This document shows, in pieces, positions 53,986 to 63,269 of a stretch of 64,000 nucleotides of DNA. The notes beneath the pieces were generated by a model. That model ran no database searches. It was not told where the DNA came from and saw only the letters and a list, made by a program, of their open reading frames with translations. This stretch comes from Bradyrhizobium elkanii WSM2783 (GTDB lineage Bacteria; Pseudomonadota; Alphaproteobacteria; Rhizobiales; Xanthobacteraceae). Positions within the stretch are counted from its first letter, which is position 1. Each line of letters begins with the position of its first letter. A program made the position numbers and the translations under genes. The stretch is from NCBI RefSeq assembly GCF_000472865.1, contig NZ_AXAP01000017.1, positions 1 through 64,000 of the forward strand, in the 5' to 3' direction.

Positions 53986-55425
53986 TTAGCGACAGTCGAA
54001 TTGCGCTTCGAACCAATTTCCGAGCGAAGTCGAAAGCGGTTGCCACATGCGCTGGAAGTGCGAGAGTTTCGCAGCGCTACCGCGATAGATCACGCGCAAC
54101 TCCTGTTCAATCGCAGGAAGATCGACGCCGGTGACACGACCTTCGCTGACGATCGTGCGTCCATCGACAACAACGTCCTTGAGCAGCGACGCATTGCCGC
54201 GCGCGAACAAAAGCTCGAGTGGATCGACCGGCACGATCTGGTCGCGATCGAGCCGATCGAGATCAAGTGTGACGAAATCGGCCGGCGCACCTGGCGAAAG
54301 CTCGCCGCTTTCCGGCGCGCCGGTCGCGCGGCGGCCGTTGCGGATCGCGAGCGCGAAGAATTCGGCCGGCGTCCAGGTCCGCTTGAATCCTGTGCCGCCG
54401 TGCATCATCTGCACCAGCCGCATCTCGCGCAGCACGTCGTCGTCCTCATCGAGCGCGAGCCCATCGACACCAACGGTCACGGCACAGCCGCATCTGTGCG
54501 CGGCGGCGATCGGCGCAAGGCCGGAACGCAGATGCATGTTGGAGCTGAAATTGGTGACAATGCGCGCACCGGAAGCGGCGATCATGTCCAGCTCGTCGGG
54601 GCGCGCATGGATGCAATGCGCGAGCGTCAGGCGTTCGGAGAGAAAACCGATGTCGCGGAGATAGCGGACGATACCGTCAGGAAAATGCTGGTCCGCCCAC
54701 GCGCGCTGGTAGATCGTCTCCAACAGATGCATGTGAATGCGGCGGCCGGTCAGCGCGGAATTTTCGGCGACGGCCTCCAGCAACGGTTTGGAACACCATT
54801 GCACACCGGCCGGGCCGAGCTGCACGTCTATCTTTGGGCCGGCAATCGCCGCGGCAATTGCGTCGGTCAGTTCGATATAGGCCTTCGGCGACATCGGCGC
54901 GCGGACGAACAGGTCCTCGATCGTCTTGCGGTCGTCACCGGATAGATTTGCGAGCACCGGCTCGGCGTCGCCATAGACGACCGGATTCTGGTCGCGCACG
55001 GCGATCGCAAAGGCGATGCGGATGCCGACGTCGGAAGCGGCGCGCGCGATCTCTTTGGCTTCCTCCACCAGCGGCATGGTTCCGCTCGGGCGGGTGTAGT
55101 GCACCATCATCGCGGCGCAGCCGGCGCGCGCCGATCGCGCCAGCGCGGAAGCCGCGGTGAGGTAGGGATCGACCGGCGTGCCCAGTGCGGAACGCAGGAG
55201 CCAGCTCTCCAGGGGCATGCCGAGCGCGCCGAAGGACGATGCGGTCGGCCGTGCATGATCATGGGCGTTGACGAAGGCGGGCAGCACGAAGGAGCGCGGC
55301 CCCGCCGGCGGCGCTCCCCGGTCGATGGAGGTGATGATGCCGTTGTCGTGCCGGAGCACGACGTCGTTGAGCACGCCGCGGTCACGACCGGCGAATAGGC
55401 TATGTGCCGGGACTCTGTTCGCCAT
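53986..55425 (-). CDS. Metal-dependent amidohydrolase (AtzA/TrzA-cytosine deaminase group)
   Basis: The 479-residue protein shows VLPAFVNAHDHARP (HxH metal ligands), RRIHMHLLETIYQ, LAHCIHARPDEL and the Asp ligand region GVDGLALDEDDD. This fits ATZ/TRZ-like hydrolases that cleave C-N bonds in ring compounds. No signal peptide is seen, so it is cytoplasmic. It ends the minus-strand operon that includes an NMT1/Ssu-type ABC transporter. Confidence 0.85.
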   Translation of the reverse strand: MANRVPAHSLFAGRDRGVLNDVVLRHDNGIITSIDRGAPPAGPRSFVLPAFVNAHDHARPTASSFGALGMPLESWLLRSALGTPVDPYLTAASALARSARAGCAAMMVHYTRPSGTMPLVEEAKEIARAASDVGIRIAFAIAVRDQNPVVYGDAEPVLANLSGDDRKTIEDLFVRAPMSPKAYIELTDAIAAAIAGPKIDVQLGPAGVQWCSKPLLEAVAENSALTGRRIHMHLLETIYQRAWADQHFPDGIVRYLRDIGFLSERLTLAHCIHARPDELDMIAASGARIVTNFSSNMHLRSGLAPIAAAHRCGCAVTVGVDGLALDEDDDVLREMRLVQMMHGGTGFKRTWTPAEFFALAIRNGRRATGAPESGELSPGAPADFVTLDLDRLDRDQIVPVDPLELLFARGNASLLKDVVVDGRTIVSEGRVTGVDLPAIEQELRVIYRGSAAKLSHFQRMWQPLSTSLGNWFEAQFDCR

Positions 55426-55439
55426 GACCGCAGATTATC

Positions 55440-56465
55440 TCAGTTGGTGATGTAGACCAACTCCCGCTCCGCCCGCGGCGGCAGGAACTCGCGGCTGAAG
55501 ATTTCGGACGGCGCCGGCGTGCGCGCGAGCTGATAGCCTTCGACGATGATGCCGATGGCGCGGGCCATGCGGTCATCCTTGACGTCGCCGACGCCGATCT
55601 CCTTCATCTCCGGCGAGACGATCAGCTTGTCGAAGGAATATTGCAGGCGGCGCTTCTCGACGTCGACGTTGATCAGGTTGTCGAAATTCACCGCTGCCTT
55701 CATGCCGGCATTCTGGTCCTTGGCGACCGCTATCATACCCTTGTTGACAGCGCGGACGAGGCCGGCGACGGCCTTCGGATTGGAGGCGAGCAATTTGCGC
55801 GAGACCATCACGCCGTTGGAATAGAGATCCATTCCGTAATCGCCGAACGAGAACCACTTGAAGTCCTTCTCGGGATCCTGGCGGTTCAGCACCAGGTTGA
55901 AGTAGCTGGTGATGTTGAAGACAAGCGCGGCGTCGATGTCGCCCTTGATCAGCATCGGCTCCTGCAGGTTTGGCGCCATGTTGGAGATCTTGATCTTCTC
56001 GCCATCGAGCCCGTTCTTGTGCACGAACACCGGCAGCAGCCGTGTGGTCGGCGTGCCCTGCGCTCCGCCGAGGGTGTGACCTTCGAAATCCTTGATGGTG
56101 TTGATGCCGCTCGACTTCTTCGCGACGATCGCGAACGGCGGCTGGTTCCAGATCATGTAGACCATGACAGGCGCATCCTGCGGCTTGGTCGCGGCATTCT
56201 GGATGATGGCGTTGACGTCGCCGAACCCGGCATCGTAGGCGCCCGACATGATGCGCGTCACGGTCGCGCCCGAGCCTTCGCCCTGGTCGATGACGACGTT
56301 GAGGCCTTCCTCTTTGAAGAAGCTATGGTCCTTGGCGTAGAAGAAGGCGGCGTCCGAGCCTTGCGTCTTCCAGCCGAGCGTGAACCTGATCGTGGTTTCC
56401 TCGGCCGCCGCGGTCCCTGCAAACAGGATTAGTCCCAACAGCGCGGCGCTCACTTTGCTTGGCAT
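55440..56465 (-). CDS. NMT1/ThiY/SsuA-type ABC substrate-binding protein
   Basis: The 341-residue protein has a signal peptide (MPSKVSAALLGLILFAGTAAA) and then TTIRFTLGWKTQGSDAAFFYAKDHSFFKEEGLNV, the start typical of the family that binds pyrimidine thiamine precursors, riboflavin or sulfonates. The permease and ATPase genes lie immediately upstream. Two amidohydrolases in the neighbourhood suggest an N-containing cyclic ligand. The ligand itself is unknown. Confidence 0.88.
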   Translation of the reverse strand: MPSKVSAALLGLILFAGTAAAEETTIRFTLGWKTQGSDAAFFYAKDHSFFKEEGLNVVIDQGEGSGATVTRIMSGAYDAGFGDVNAIIQNAATKPQDAPVMVYMIWNQPPFAIVAKKSSGINTIKDFEGHTLGGAQGTPTTRLLPVFVHKNGLDGEKIKISNMAPNLQEPMLIKGDIDAALVFNITSYFNLVLNRQDPEKDFKWFSFGDYGMDLYSNGVMVSRKLLASNPKAVAGLVRAVNKGMIAVAKDQNAGMKAAVNFDNLINVDVEKRRLQYSFDKLIVSPEMKEIGVGDVKDDRMARAIGIIVEGYQLARTPAPSEIFSREFLPPRAERELVYITN

Positions 56466-56501
56466 GACGACCTCATGAATGATGGTTGATAAAACTCTTT
56501 C

Positions 56502-57278
56502 TCAGGTGGCAATCACGTCGTTCTTCCGCGTGGCCCAGCCGGTGACCTGGCCTTCGATCAGCGAGAACACGACGTAGAGCGCAACGCCGAGGCCGGCGAG
56601 CACGAACAGTCCGGCGAACACCAGCGGCACGTTGAAATTCGAAGACGCGGTCATCATCACATTGCCGATGCCGCGGTTGGAGGCGACTGTCTCCGAGAGC
56701 ACCGCGCCGACAAAGGCGTAAGAGATCGCGACCTTCAGTGATGCGAAGAAGAACGGCATCGTGCGCGGCAGGCCGACATTCCAGAGGATGTCGAACTTGC
56801 TGGCGCCCAGCGCCTTCAAGACGTCCTCGAGTTCGGGCTCGGTGGTGGCAAGCCCGGTGGCGATGTTGACGACGATCGGGAAGAAGCAGATCGACAGCGC
56901 GGTGAGAACCGCCGGCACCGTGCCGGAGCCGAACCAGAGCACGAAGATCGGCACCACCGCGACCTTCGGGATCGAGGAGAAGCCGATCAATAGCGGATAG
57001 GCGGTGTCATAGGCAGTCTTCGAGACGCCGATGAAGGCGCCGAGCACGACACCGAGCGCCACACCCAATACGAAGCCGAACATCGTGGTCGCGAGCGTCT
57101 GGATGATGTGCGGCCACAGCACCGGAAAGCGCTCGAACAGTGTCACGAAGACCTGCGACGGACGCGGCAGCACGAGATCGGACATGCCGGTCATCAGGCA
57201 GAACAGTTCCCAGGCGACGAAGAACAGCACGATCAGCGCCGCCGACCATGCCTTCTGCCTGATATCGAGTGCTGTCAT
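56502..57278 (-). CDS. Ssu/Tau/ThiX-type ABC permease
   Basis: The 258-residue inner-membrane protein starts MTALDIRQKAWSAALIVLFFVAWE. It has the DppBC/SsuC EAA-like loop LEDVLKALGASKFDILWNVGLPRTMPF and GVSKTAYDTAYPLLIGFSSIPKVAVVPIFVLWFG-type segments. I chose the ATG at 57278, just after the ATPase stop; an upstream in-frame start would overlap the ATPase gene by about 40 bp. Confidence 0.9.
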   Translation of the reverse strand: MTALDIRQKAWSAALIVLFFVAWELFCLMTGMSDLVLPRPSQVFVTLFERFPVLWPHIIQTLATTMFGFVLGVALGVVLGAFIGVSKTAYDTAYPLLIGFSSIPKVAVVPIFVLWFGSGTVPAVLTALSICFFPIVVNIATGLATTEPELEDVLKALGASKFDILWNVGLPRTMPFFFASLKVAISYAFVGAVLSETVASNRGIGNVMMTASSNFNVPLVFAGLFVLAGLGVALYVVFSLIEGQVTGWATRKNDVIAT

Positions 57279-57279
57279 C

Positions 57280-58143
57280 TCAGACCGCTCCTTCCTGCAC
57301 TGCACTGCGCGCGTCAACGATCATCGCGCGCAGCTTCTGGTTCAGCGCGACGAAATCAGGCTCGAAGGTCATCGCCACCGTGCGCGGCCGGGCAAAGCCG
57401 ACATGGCTGTCGTCGAGGATGCGGCCGGGCCGCGCGCTCATCACGCAGATGCGGCTGGCGAGAAAGCCGGCCTCGCGCAGATCGTGGGTGACCAGCAGCA
57501 CCGTCGGCTTGTGCGTCATCCAGAGCCCCTGCAGGATCGACCACAATTCCTCGCGCGTGAACTGGTCGAGCGCGCCGAACGGCTCGTCGAGCAGCAAGAG
57601 GCGCGGCTCATGGATCAGCGCGCGGCAGAGGTTGGCGCGCTGGAGCATGCCGCCGGATAGCTGCCAGGGAAAGCGGCCACCAAAACCTTTCAGGCCAACC
57701 TGCTCCAACAGCGCGTTGGCCTTGTCGCGGAATTGGCTCTTGCGGAGTCTTCGGAACTGGGAGCGGAACGGCTCAACGATCTTGAGCGGCAGCATGATGT
57801 TCCGCTCGATCGTCATCCATGGCAGCATGGTCGGATTCTGGAAGGCCATGCCGACCCGCATCGCGCGCGCCGCCACCTCGCGGCCGCCGACGATGACGAC
57901 GCCCGTGCTCGGCTGCACCAGGCCGCTGACCAACCGCAGGATCGTCGACTTGCCGCAGCCGGACGGACCGACCAGCGCGACGAACTCGCCGTCCGCGATC
58001 CGCAGTGTCGTCGTCGATAACGCCGGCACTGCACGCGCGCCGCGGCCGAACGTCACCGAGGCGTCGGATAGTTCAACGGCAATCGGCGCGCTTCCGGAAG
58101 GAACCGGCTCGCCGGAGAATTCGGAATTTGCTTGCATGCGCAT
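57280..58143 (-). CDS. Ssu/Tau-type ABC ATPase
   Basis: The 287-residue ATPase has Walker A GPSGCGKS, signature LSGGMLQRANLCRAL, Walker B LLLLDEPFGALDQF and the D-loop/H region LVTHDLREAG. The frame opens with TTG at 58164; I use the first ATG at 58143. The start region carries a TTGCATGC motif that recurs at 58261-58268 in front of the regulator gene. It is the first gene of the minus-strand operon to the amidohydrolase. Confidence 0.88.
   Translation of the reverse strand: MRMQANSEFSGEPVPSGSAPIAVELSDASVTFGRGARAVPALSTTTLRIADGEFVALVGPSGCGKSTILRLVSGLVQPSTGVVIVGGREVAARAMRVGMAFQNPTMLPWMTIERNIMLPLKIVEPFRSQFRRLRKSQFRDKANALLEQVGLKGFGGRFPWQLSGGMLQRANLCRALIHEPRLLLLDEPFGALDQFTREELWSILQGLWMTHKPTVLLVTHDLREAGFLASRICVMSARPGRILDDSHVGFARPRTVAMTFEPDFVALNQKLRAMIVDARSAVQEGAV
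58132..58139. promoter_or_regulatory. Possible regulator site, copy 1 (TTGCATGC)
   Basis: TTGCATGC here is the exact reverse complement of GCATGCAA at 58261-58268, the other copy in this divergent region. A related ATGCAAG follows at 58159-58165, making arms CTTGCAT/ATGCAAG. It is a weak candidate operator for the GntR/FCD protein. Confidence 0.35.
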
Positions 58144-58260
58144 CACGGCAGAAAGTGTATGCAAGCCAGATGCCAGCGCGGCTTTCCTACGGAATCAGCG
58201 GGATCAGGGGAATCGGCACTGCTCCGGCGGATTCTTTTTAGGCAATCGGCTCATCAAAGT

Positions 58261-58268
58261 GCATGCAA
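58261..58268. promoter_or_regulatory. Possible regulator site, copy 2 (GCATGCAA)
   Basis: GCATGCAA lies about 70 bp upstream of the GntR/FCD start at 58335 and is the inverted form of 58132-58139. Two copies in one short divergent region are suggestive, but palindromic octamers of this kind can occur by chance. Confidence 0.35.
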
Positions 58269-58334
58269 TTCGTGCGCACAATTATTGGACGCCTGTGCTA
58301 AGAATCGGCACGCAAGCACTTACGGGACCAACCG

Positions 58335-59093
58335 ATGGCGCCGCGCGCGGCCAGCAAGACTGCTGAATCGTCCGACAAGGTCAGCGTGATCTGCCGCGCG
58401 CTCCGCCGCGCCATCATCGAGCAGGCGCTGGAGCCGGGCGCGAAGCTGCCGGAGGATTCGCTCGGCGAGCGTTTCGGCGTCAGCCGCACCATCGCGCGCC
58501 ATGCGCTCGGGCAATTGGCGGCCGAGGGGCTGATCGAACTGCGCCGCAACCGCATCGCCGTGGTGGCGACGCCGAGCTGGCAGGATGCGCGCGACGCCTT
58601 CGATGTCCGGATTCAGCTCGAGCGGCTCGTGGTGCGCCATCTCGCCGGCAAGCTCACCAAGGCGCAGATCGCGGAATTAAATGCGCATGTCGATGCCGAG
58701 GACCGTGCGCGCGGCGGCTCGGACCCGGTCTCGATCCGGCTTGCGACCGAATTCCACATCCTGCTCGCGCACATGACGAACAGCCCGATCCTGATCCGGT
58801 ATGTCAGCGAGATCGCCTATCGCTGCTGCCTGACGCTGTCGCTGTTCAGCCGGCCGCATTCCTCGGAATGCGCCATCAACGAGCATCGCGCGATCATTGC
58901 GGCGCTGGTCAGGGGCGACGAGGAGAAGGTGATGAGCCTGATGCACAGCCATCTGGACTCGGTGGCAGGCCGCGCGCTGGTTACTCCGGTCCCGCAGCGC
59001 GGCCGCGACCTGCTCGATATCCTCGCGCCCTATGCCGAAGAGGCGGAGGGTGGCCGCGTCGTGAAACTGCCGAAGGCGGCGCGCGGACGCTGA
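58335..59093 (+). CDS. GntR-family regulator with FCD ligand domain
   Basis: The 252-residue protein has a GntR helix-turn-helix (LEPGAKLPEDSLGERFGVSRTIARHALGQLAAEGLIEL) and an all-helical FCD domain with likely metal-binding His (RLATEFHILLAHMTNSP, then ECAINEHRAIIAAL). It is divergent from the ATPase operon and followed by the amidohydrolase gene after five bases, so it probably controls both sides. The effector is likely the substrate or a breakdown product. Confidence 0.9.
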   Translation: MAPRAASKTAESSDKVSVICRALRRAIIEQALEPGAKLPEDSLGERFGVSRTIARHALGQLAAEGLIELRRNRIAVVATPSWQDARDAFDVRIQLERLVVRHLAGKLTKAQIAELNAHVDAEDRARGGSDPVSIRLATEFHILLAHMTNSPILIRYVSEIAYRCCLTLSLFSRPHSSECAINEHRAIIAALVRGDEEKVMSLMHSHLDSVAGRALVTPVPQRGRDLLDILAPYAEEAEGGRVVKLPKAARGR

Positions 59094-59098
59094 CGACG

Positions 59099-60334
59099 AT
59101 GCCAACCGCCTTCGATCTCGTCTTCCGCAATGCGCGCACGCGAGGTGCGAGCACGCCGGTCGATATCGGCATCGCCGGCGGCCGGATCGCGGCGATCGAA
59201 CCGCATCTCATTTGCGAGACGGCGGAAATCGACGTCGGCGGCAAGCTCGTGCTGCCAGGCTTCGTCGACACCCATATCCATCTCGACAAGGCCTGCCTGC
59301 TCGGCCGCTGCGCTCATGACCATGGCAGTGTCAGCGAAGCCATCCGGGCGGTGGCGGCGATGAAGCGCGACTTCACCGTCGAGGACATCTATGCCCGCGG
59401 CGCGCGCGTGATCGAGCGCGCGATCACCTTCGGCACGACGCGGATGCGCACGCATGTGGAGATCGATCCGCGCATCGGCCTGCGCGGCTTCGAGGCGATC
59501 AAGGCGCTGAAGCGCGATTATGCCTGGGCGATCGATATTTCTCCGTGCGTGTTCCCGCAGGAAGGGCTGACCAACGATCCCGGCGCCGAGGAATTGCTGA
59601 TCGCAGCGCTGCGCGACGGCGGCGAGGCGATCGGCGGCTGTCCCTATGTGGACACCGATCCGAACGCGCATATCGAGAAGATCTTCGATCTGGCGCAGGA
59701 GTTCGACGTCGACGTCGATCTGCATCTGGACTTCGACCTCGATCCGTCCTGGTGGCATATGGAAGAAGTGTGTCGCCAGACCGAGCGCCGGAACTATCAG
59801 GGACGCGTCGCCATCGGCCATGCAACCAAGCTCTCGGCGCTGCCACCGGATCGGCTGAAGACGGCGACCGAACGGTTGGCAAACGCTGGCGTTGCGGTCA
59901 CCGTCCTACCCGCGACCGACCTCTATCTGCTGGGGCGCGACGCGACACATAACGCGCCGCGCGGCCTGACCATGGCGCACAAACTCGTCGCCCACGGCGT
60001 GCTCTGCTCTGTCGCGACCAACAATGTGCAAAATCCGTTCACGCCGTTCGGCGATGCCTCGCTGCTGCGGATGGCCAATTTCTACGCCAACATCGCCCAT
60101 GCCAAGGTCAACGAATTCGATGCCTGCCTCGATCTGGTGACGGACCTCCCTGCCCGCCTGATGAACCTGCGGGACTACGGCATCAGCGTCGGCAATCCCG
60201 CTGACATCATCTTGCTCGATACCGATAGCGGCCGCGGTGCGATCGCGGAATTGCCCGAGGTGCTCATGGGCTTCAAGCGCGGCCGCCAGACCTTCGAGCG
60301 GCGCCTGCCGATGCTGTTTCCGCCGAAGAGCTAA
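59099..60334 (+). CDS. Cytosine deaminase-like amidohydrolase
   Basis: The 411-residue protein shows LPGFVDTHIHLDKA (HxHLDK, typical of cytosine deaminase and N-isopropylammelide hydrolase), the His in DVDLHLDFD and VAIGHATKLSAL, and the Asp-containing C-terminal region (VATNNVQNPFTPFG). It is cytoplasmic. Five bases separate it from the regulator gene. Probably it deaminates or hydrolyses a pyrimidine- or hydantoin-like ring; the substrate is unknown. Confidence 0.87.
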   Translation: MPTAFDLVFRNARTRGASTPVDIGIAGGRIAAIEPHLICETAEIDVGGKLVLPGFVDTHIHLDKACLLGRCAHDHGSVSEAIRAVAAMKRDFTVEDIYARGARVIERAITFGTTRMRTHVEIDPRIGLRGFEAIKALKRDYAWAIDISPCVFPQEGLTNDPGAEELLIAALRDGGEAIGGCPYVDTDPNAHIEKIFDLAQEFDVDVDLHLDFDLDPSWWHMEEVCRQTERRNYQGRVAIGHATKLSALPPDRLKTATERLANAGVAVTVLPATDLYLLGRDATHNAPRGLTMAHKLVAHGVLCSVATNNVQNPFTPFGDASLLRMANFYANIAHAKVNEFDACLDLVTDLPARLMNLRDYGISVGNPADIILLDTDSGRGAIAELPEVLMGFKRGRQTFERRLPMLFPPKS

Positions 60335-60434
60335 TCGCAATCTGCCGATCTGGATTGCCGCTGATGTGATTGACGCGCCGGCCGTTCCATTGTTGTTATC
60401 GACCCAACGAAACAACAACGCCGGGCAGGAAACC

Positions 60435-61655
60435 ATGGGCAAGTCGTCCAACATCAGAAGCATCGAAACGCTCGCCTGCGATGCCGGCTGGCGGAATTAC
60501 CACTTCGTCAAGATCACAACCGAAGACGGTGTCGTCGGCTGGAGCGAGTTCGACGAAGGTTTTGGCGCGCCCGGTGTCACCGCCGCGATCGAGCGGCTGT
60601 CGACGCGGATCATCGGCAAGAACGCGCTGCAGCACGAGCGTATCTATGCCGAACTGTTCTCCGCGACCCGGCCGGCCGCCGGCGGCGTGGTGGCGCTGGC
60701 GCTCGGCGCGATCGAGAACGCACTGCTCGACGTCAAGGCGAAAGCGCTCGGCGTGCCCTGCTACGAGTTGCTCGGCGGCAAGATTCGCGACCGCATCCGG
60801 GTCTACTGGTCGCATTGCGCGACCTGGCGCATCAACCATCCCGACTGGTACAAGCCGGCCATCACCGACCTCGACGGCGTCAAAGCGATCGGCCGCGAGG
60901 TGCGCGAGAAGCGCTTCACGGCGCTGAAGACCAACATCTTCGTTTATACCGACGGCAAGCCGCAGGGCTGGCGGCCCGGCTTCGGCGCGCCGTTCGAGCC
61001 CGAGATCAATGTCGACCGCACGGTGCTGCGCAATCTCTGCATGCACCTGGAGGCGATCCGCGACGGCGCCGGGCCCGATGTCGATCTCCTGCTCGATCTC
61101 AATTTCAACGCCAAGACCGAAGGCTATCTGAAGATCCTGCGGGCGATCGAGAAGATGGACATGTTCTGGGTCGAGATCGACACCTTCAACCCGCAGGCGC
61201 TCGGCTATATCCGCCGCCAGAGCCCCCATCCGATCTCATCCTGCGAGACGCTGCTCGGCCTGCGCGAATTCCTGCCCTATTTCACCGAGCAGGCGATGGA
61301 CGTCGCGATCATCGACACGCCCTGGAACGGCGTCTGGCAGTCGATGAAGATCGCGAGCACCGCCGAACATTTCGAGGTCAACGTCGCCCCGCATAATTTC
61401 TACGGTCACCTCTGCACCATGATGAACGCGCATTTCTCCGCGGCAGTGCCGAATTTGCGGATCATGGAAACCGACATCGACCGGCTCGCCTGGGACCATG
61501 AGCTGTTCACGCACGTCCCTGACATCGTCGACGGCCATCTCGTGATTCCGGACCGGCCTGGCTGGGGCACCGAGCCGAACGAGGAAGGCCTGCGCGCGCA
61601 TCCGCCAAAGAGCAAGGGCGGGCTGCTGAATTACGGACAGGCGGGGAAGAAGTAG
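60435..61655 (+). CDS. Enolase-superfamily enzyme (mandelate racemase/muconate lactonizing group)
   Basis: The 406-residue protein starts MGKSSNIRSIETLACDAGW after AGGAAACC. Active-site residues expected for the fold are present: Lys in ALKTNIF, metal-binding Asp in LLLDLNFN, Glu in FWVEID, Glu in SCETLLG and His in VNVAPHNFYGH. The single Lys and Lys-His arrangement fit a sugar-acid or amide-derived acid dehydratase or racemase. It follows the deaminase-like gene by 100 bp in the same direction and may process its product. Confidence 0.88.
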   Translation: MGKSSNIRSIETLACDAGWRNYHFVKITTEDGVVGWSEFDEGFGAPGVTAAIERLSTRIIGKNALQHERIYAELFSATRPAAGGVVALALGAIENALLDVKAKALGVPCYELLGGKIRDRIRVYWSHCATWRINHPDWYKPAITDLDGVKAIGREVREKRFTALKTNIFVYTDGKPQGWRPGFGAPFEPEINVDRTVLRNLCMHLEAIRDGAGPDVDLLLDLNFNAKTEGYLKILRAIEKMDMFWVEIDTFNPQALGYIRRQSPHPISSCETLLGLREFLPYFTEQAMDVAIIDTPWNGVWQSMKIASTAEHFEVNVAPHNFYGHLCTMMNAHFSAAVPNLRIMETDIDRLAWDHELFTHVPDIVDGHLVIPDRPGWGTEPNEEGLRAHPPKSKGGLLNYGQAGKK

Positions 61656-61710
61656 GCTCTACCCATCCTACGGGACCGCTGTTTGAAATTGAATCAGAAC
61701 CAACCCCGTC

Positions 61711-61780
61711 ATTGCGAGCGGAGCGAAGCAATCCATGCCTTCGCAAGCGGCGAGATGGATTGCTTCGCTCCGCTCGCAAT
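61711..61780. repeat. Perfect 26-bp inverted repeat plus adjoining palindrome
   Basis: The arms 61711-61736 and 61755-61780 (ATTGCGAGCGGAGCGAAGC... and complement) are exact reverse complements with an 18-base loop. To the right, about 61790-61832, GTCCCGGG...CCCGGGAC forms another stem. Just to the left (61656-61670) is a half-copy of the arm of the element at 42304-42389. Confidence 0.9.
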
Positions 61781-61863
61781 GTCGGCGTCGTCCCGGGCTT
61801 ACGCGCCGCGACGAAGCCGGGACCCGGGACGACGGCGAGTATGTGGCGCCGCTCATTCCGAAA

Positions 61864-63105
61864 TCACTTATCGCCAGGCGCGTTCAAAAATGCGCTTTCG
61901 ACCACATCGCCGATCGGTTGCCAGACATTGCCGTCGAACTGCACCAGACGCATCTGCTTGATCGGGCGGAAATCGGTCGGGCCGGTGTTGATCGCGATGC
62001 CCGGCAGCGCGACCGGGTTGAGATAGTTCTTCAACGACGTAGCCTGGCGCATGATGTTCTCGCGCGACACATCATCGCCGCACTGCTTCAGCACCTGGAC
62101 AAGGGTCTCCGCCACCGCGTAGCCGAAGATGGCGTAGCTGTCCTCCTTGTCGCCGTCGGGATAGTACTTGTCCATGAAGGCCGACCACGCCTTGATCGGC
62201 GGGTCCTCCTTCCATGCCGCATCGTCGGCGTCCTTCAGGAAGGATGTCGAGATCACGCCGAGCGCATTCTGCAATCCCGCCGGCCGCAGCGCGCTGGCGA
62301 TCGAGGCCGAGCCATTGTCGAGGATGAAGACCGGATGCCAATCCAGGTCGGCCGCAATGCGAATGGCGCGGGCGGCGATCGCCGGCGCTCCGTTGAACAC
62401 CAGTATGTCGGCGCCGGAATCCTTCAATATCTTGATCTGCACCTGGATCGAGGTATCGGACGCATCAAAGGCGAGATCGGCGACGATCATGCCGGCGGTA
62501 TCGCCGAGACCTTCCTGCAATCCCCTGAACAGATCGCGGCCGAACTGATCGTTTTGCCAGAGCACGGCGATCTTGCGGTCGGGATAGGACGCCTGGATGT
62601 AATTCGCATAGATCTGGCCCTCCGCGCGGAAGGTCGGCTGCCAGCCCATGCTCCACGGATATGTCTGCGGATTTGCCCATTCCTCGTCGCCCGAAGCGAC
62701 GAACAATTGCGGGATCTTCTTGTCGTTGAGATAGGTCCGGGTCGCGAGATTGCTCGGCGTGCCGAATGAGCCGAACATCAAGAGCACGTTCTCCCTCTCG
62801 ACCAGTTCGCGCGTCTGCTGAAGCGCGGTGCGCGGATTGGAGCTGTCGTCGACGGAGATGAACTTGATCTTGCGTCCGTTGATGCCGCCGCGCTCGTTGA
62901 CCATGTCGAAATAGGCGGCTTCTGCCCTGCCGATGGTCGCAAAGGCCGCCAGCGGTCCGGTGTAGGGCATGACGTTGCCGATGCGGATCTCATTGTCCGC
63001 GGCGCCTCCTTCGGACGCCTGCTGTGCGCTGGACGGCGCCCACGTGAGAAGCAGTGCGGCGACGAGGGACAGCGACAATCTTGCTTTTCTTTGTTGCATC
63101 GGCAT
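61864..63105 (-). CDS. Orphan Liv-type ABC substrate-binding protein
   Basis: The 413-residue protein starts MPMQQRKARLSLSLVAALLLTWAPSSAQ, a Sec signal; the longer frame adds a Cys-rich stretch that looks non-coding. The mature start NEIRIGNVMPYTGPLAAFATIG is typical of type I binding proteins of aromatic and amino acid transporters. No ABC permease or ATPase genes flank it, so it must use components encoded elsewhere or serve as an orphan receptor. Confidence 0.88.
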   Translation of the reverse strand: MPMQQRKARLSLSLVAALLLTWAPSSAQQASEGGAADNEIRIGNVMPYTGPLAAFATIGRAEAAYFDMVNERGGINGRKIKFISVDDSSNPRTALQQTRELVERENVLLMFGSFGTPSNLATRTYLNDKKIPQLFVASGDEEWANPQTYPWSMGWQPTFRAEGQIYANYIQASYPDRKIAVLWQNDQFGRDLFRGLQEGLGDTAGMIVADLAFDASDTSIQVQIKILKDSGADILVFNGAPAIAARAIRIAADLDWHPVFILDNGSASIASALRPAGLQNALGVISTSFLKDADDAAWKEDPPIKAWSAFMDKYYPDGDKEDSYAIFGYAVAETLVQVLKQCGDDVSRENIMRQATSLKNYLNPVALPGIAINTGPTDFRPIKQMRLVQFDGNVWQPIGDVVESAFLNAPGDK

Positions 63106-63269
63106 CGCCTCAAACCTGCTCGAACGGCAGCCTGCTTCGTTCCCCCCCACAACAATAGCGCGTAAATATGGGCAGAGAAATGAAATGGTGCGTTGCAGCG
63201 ACCTAGCGATCATCGACGGTCAGCGCCGAAAGGAACTCCCATCAGCGCCAACAAAGCGGAGAACATCGT

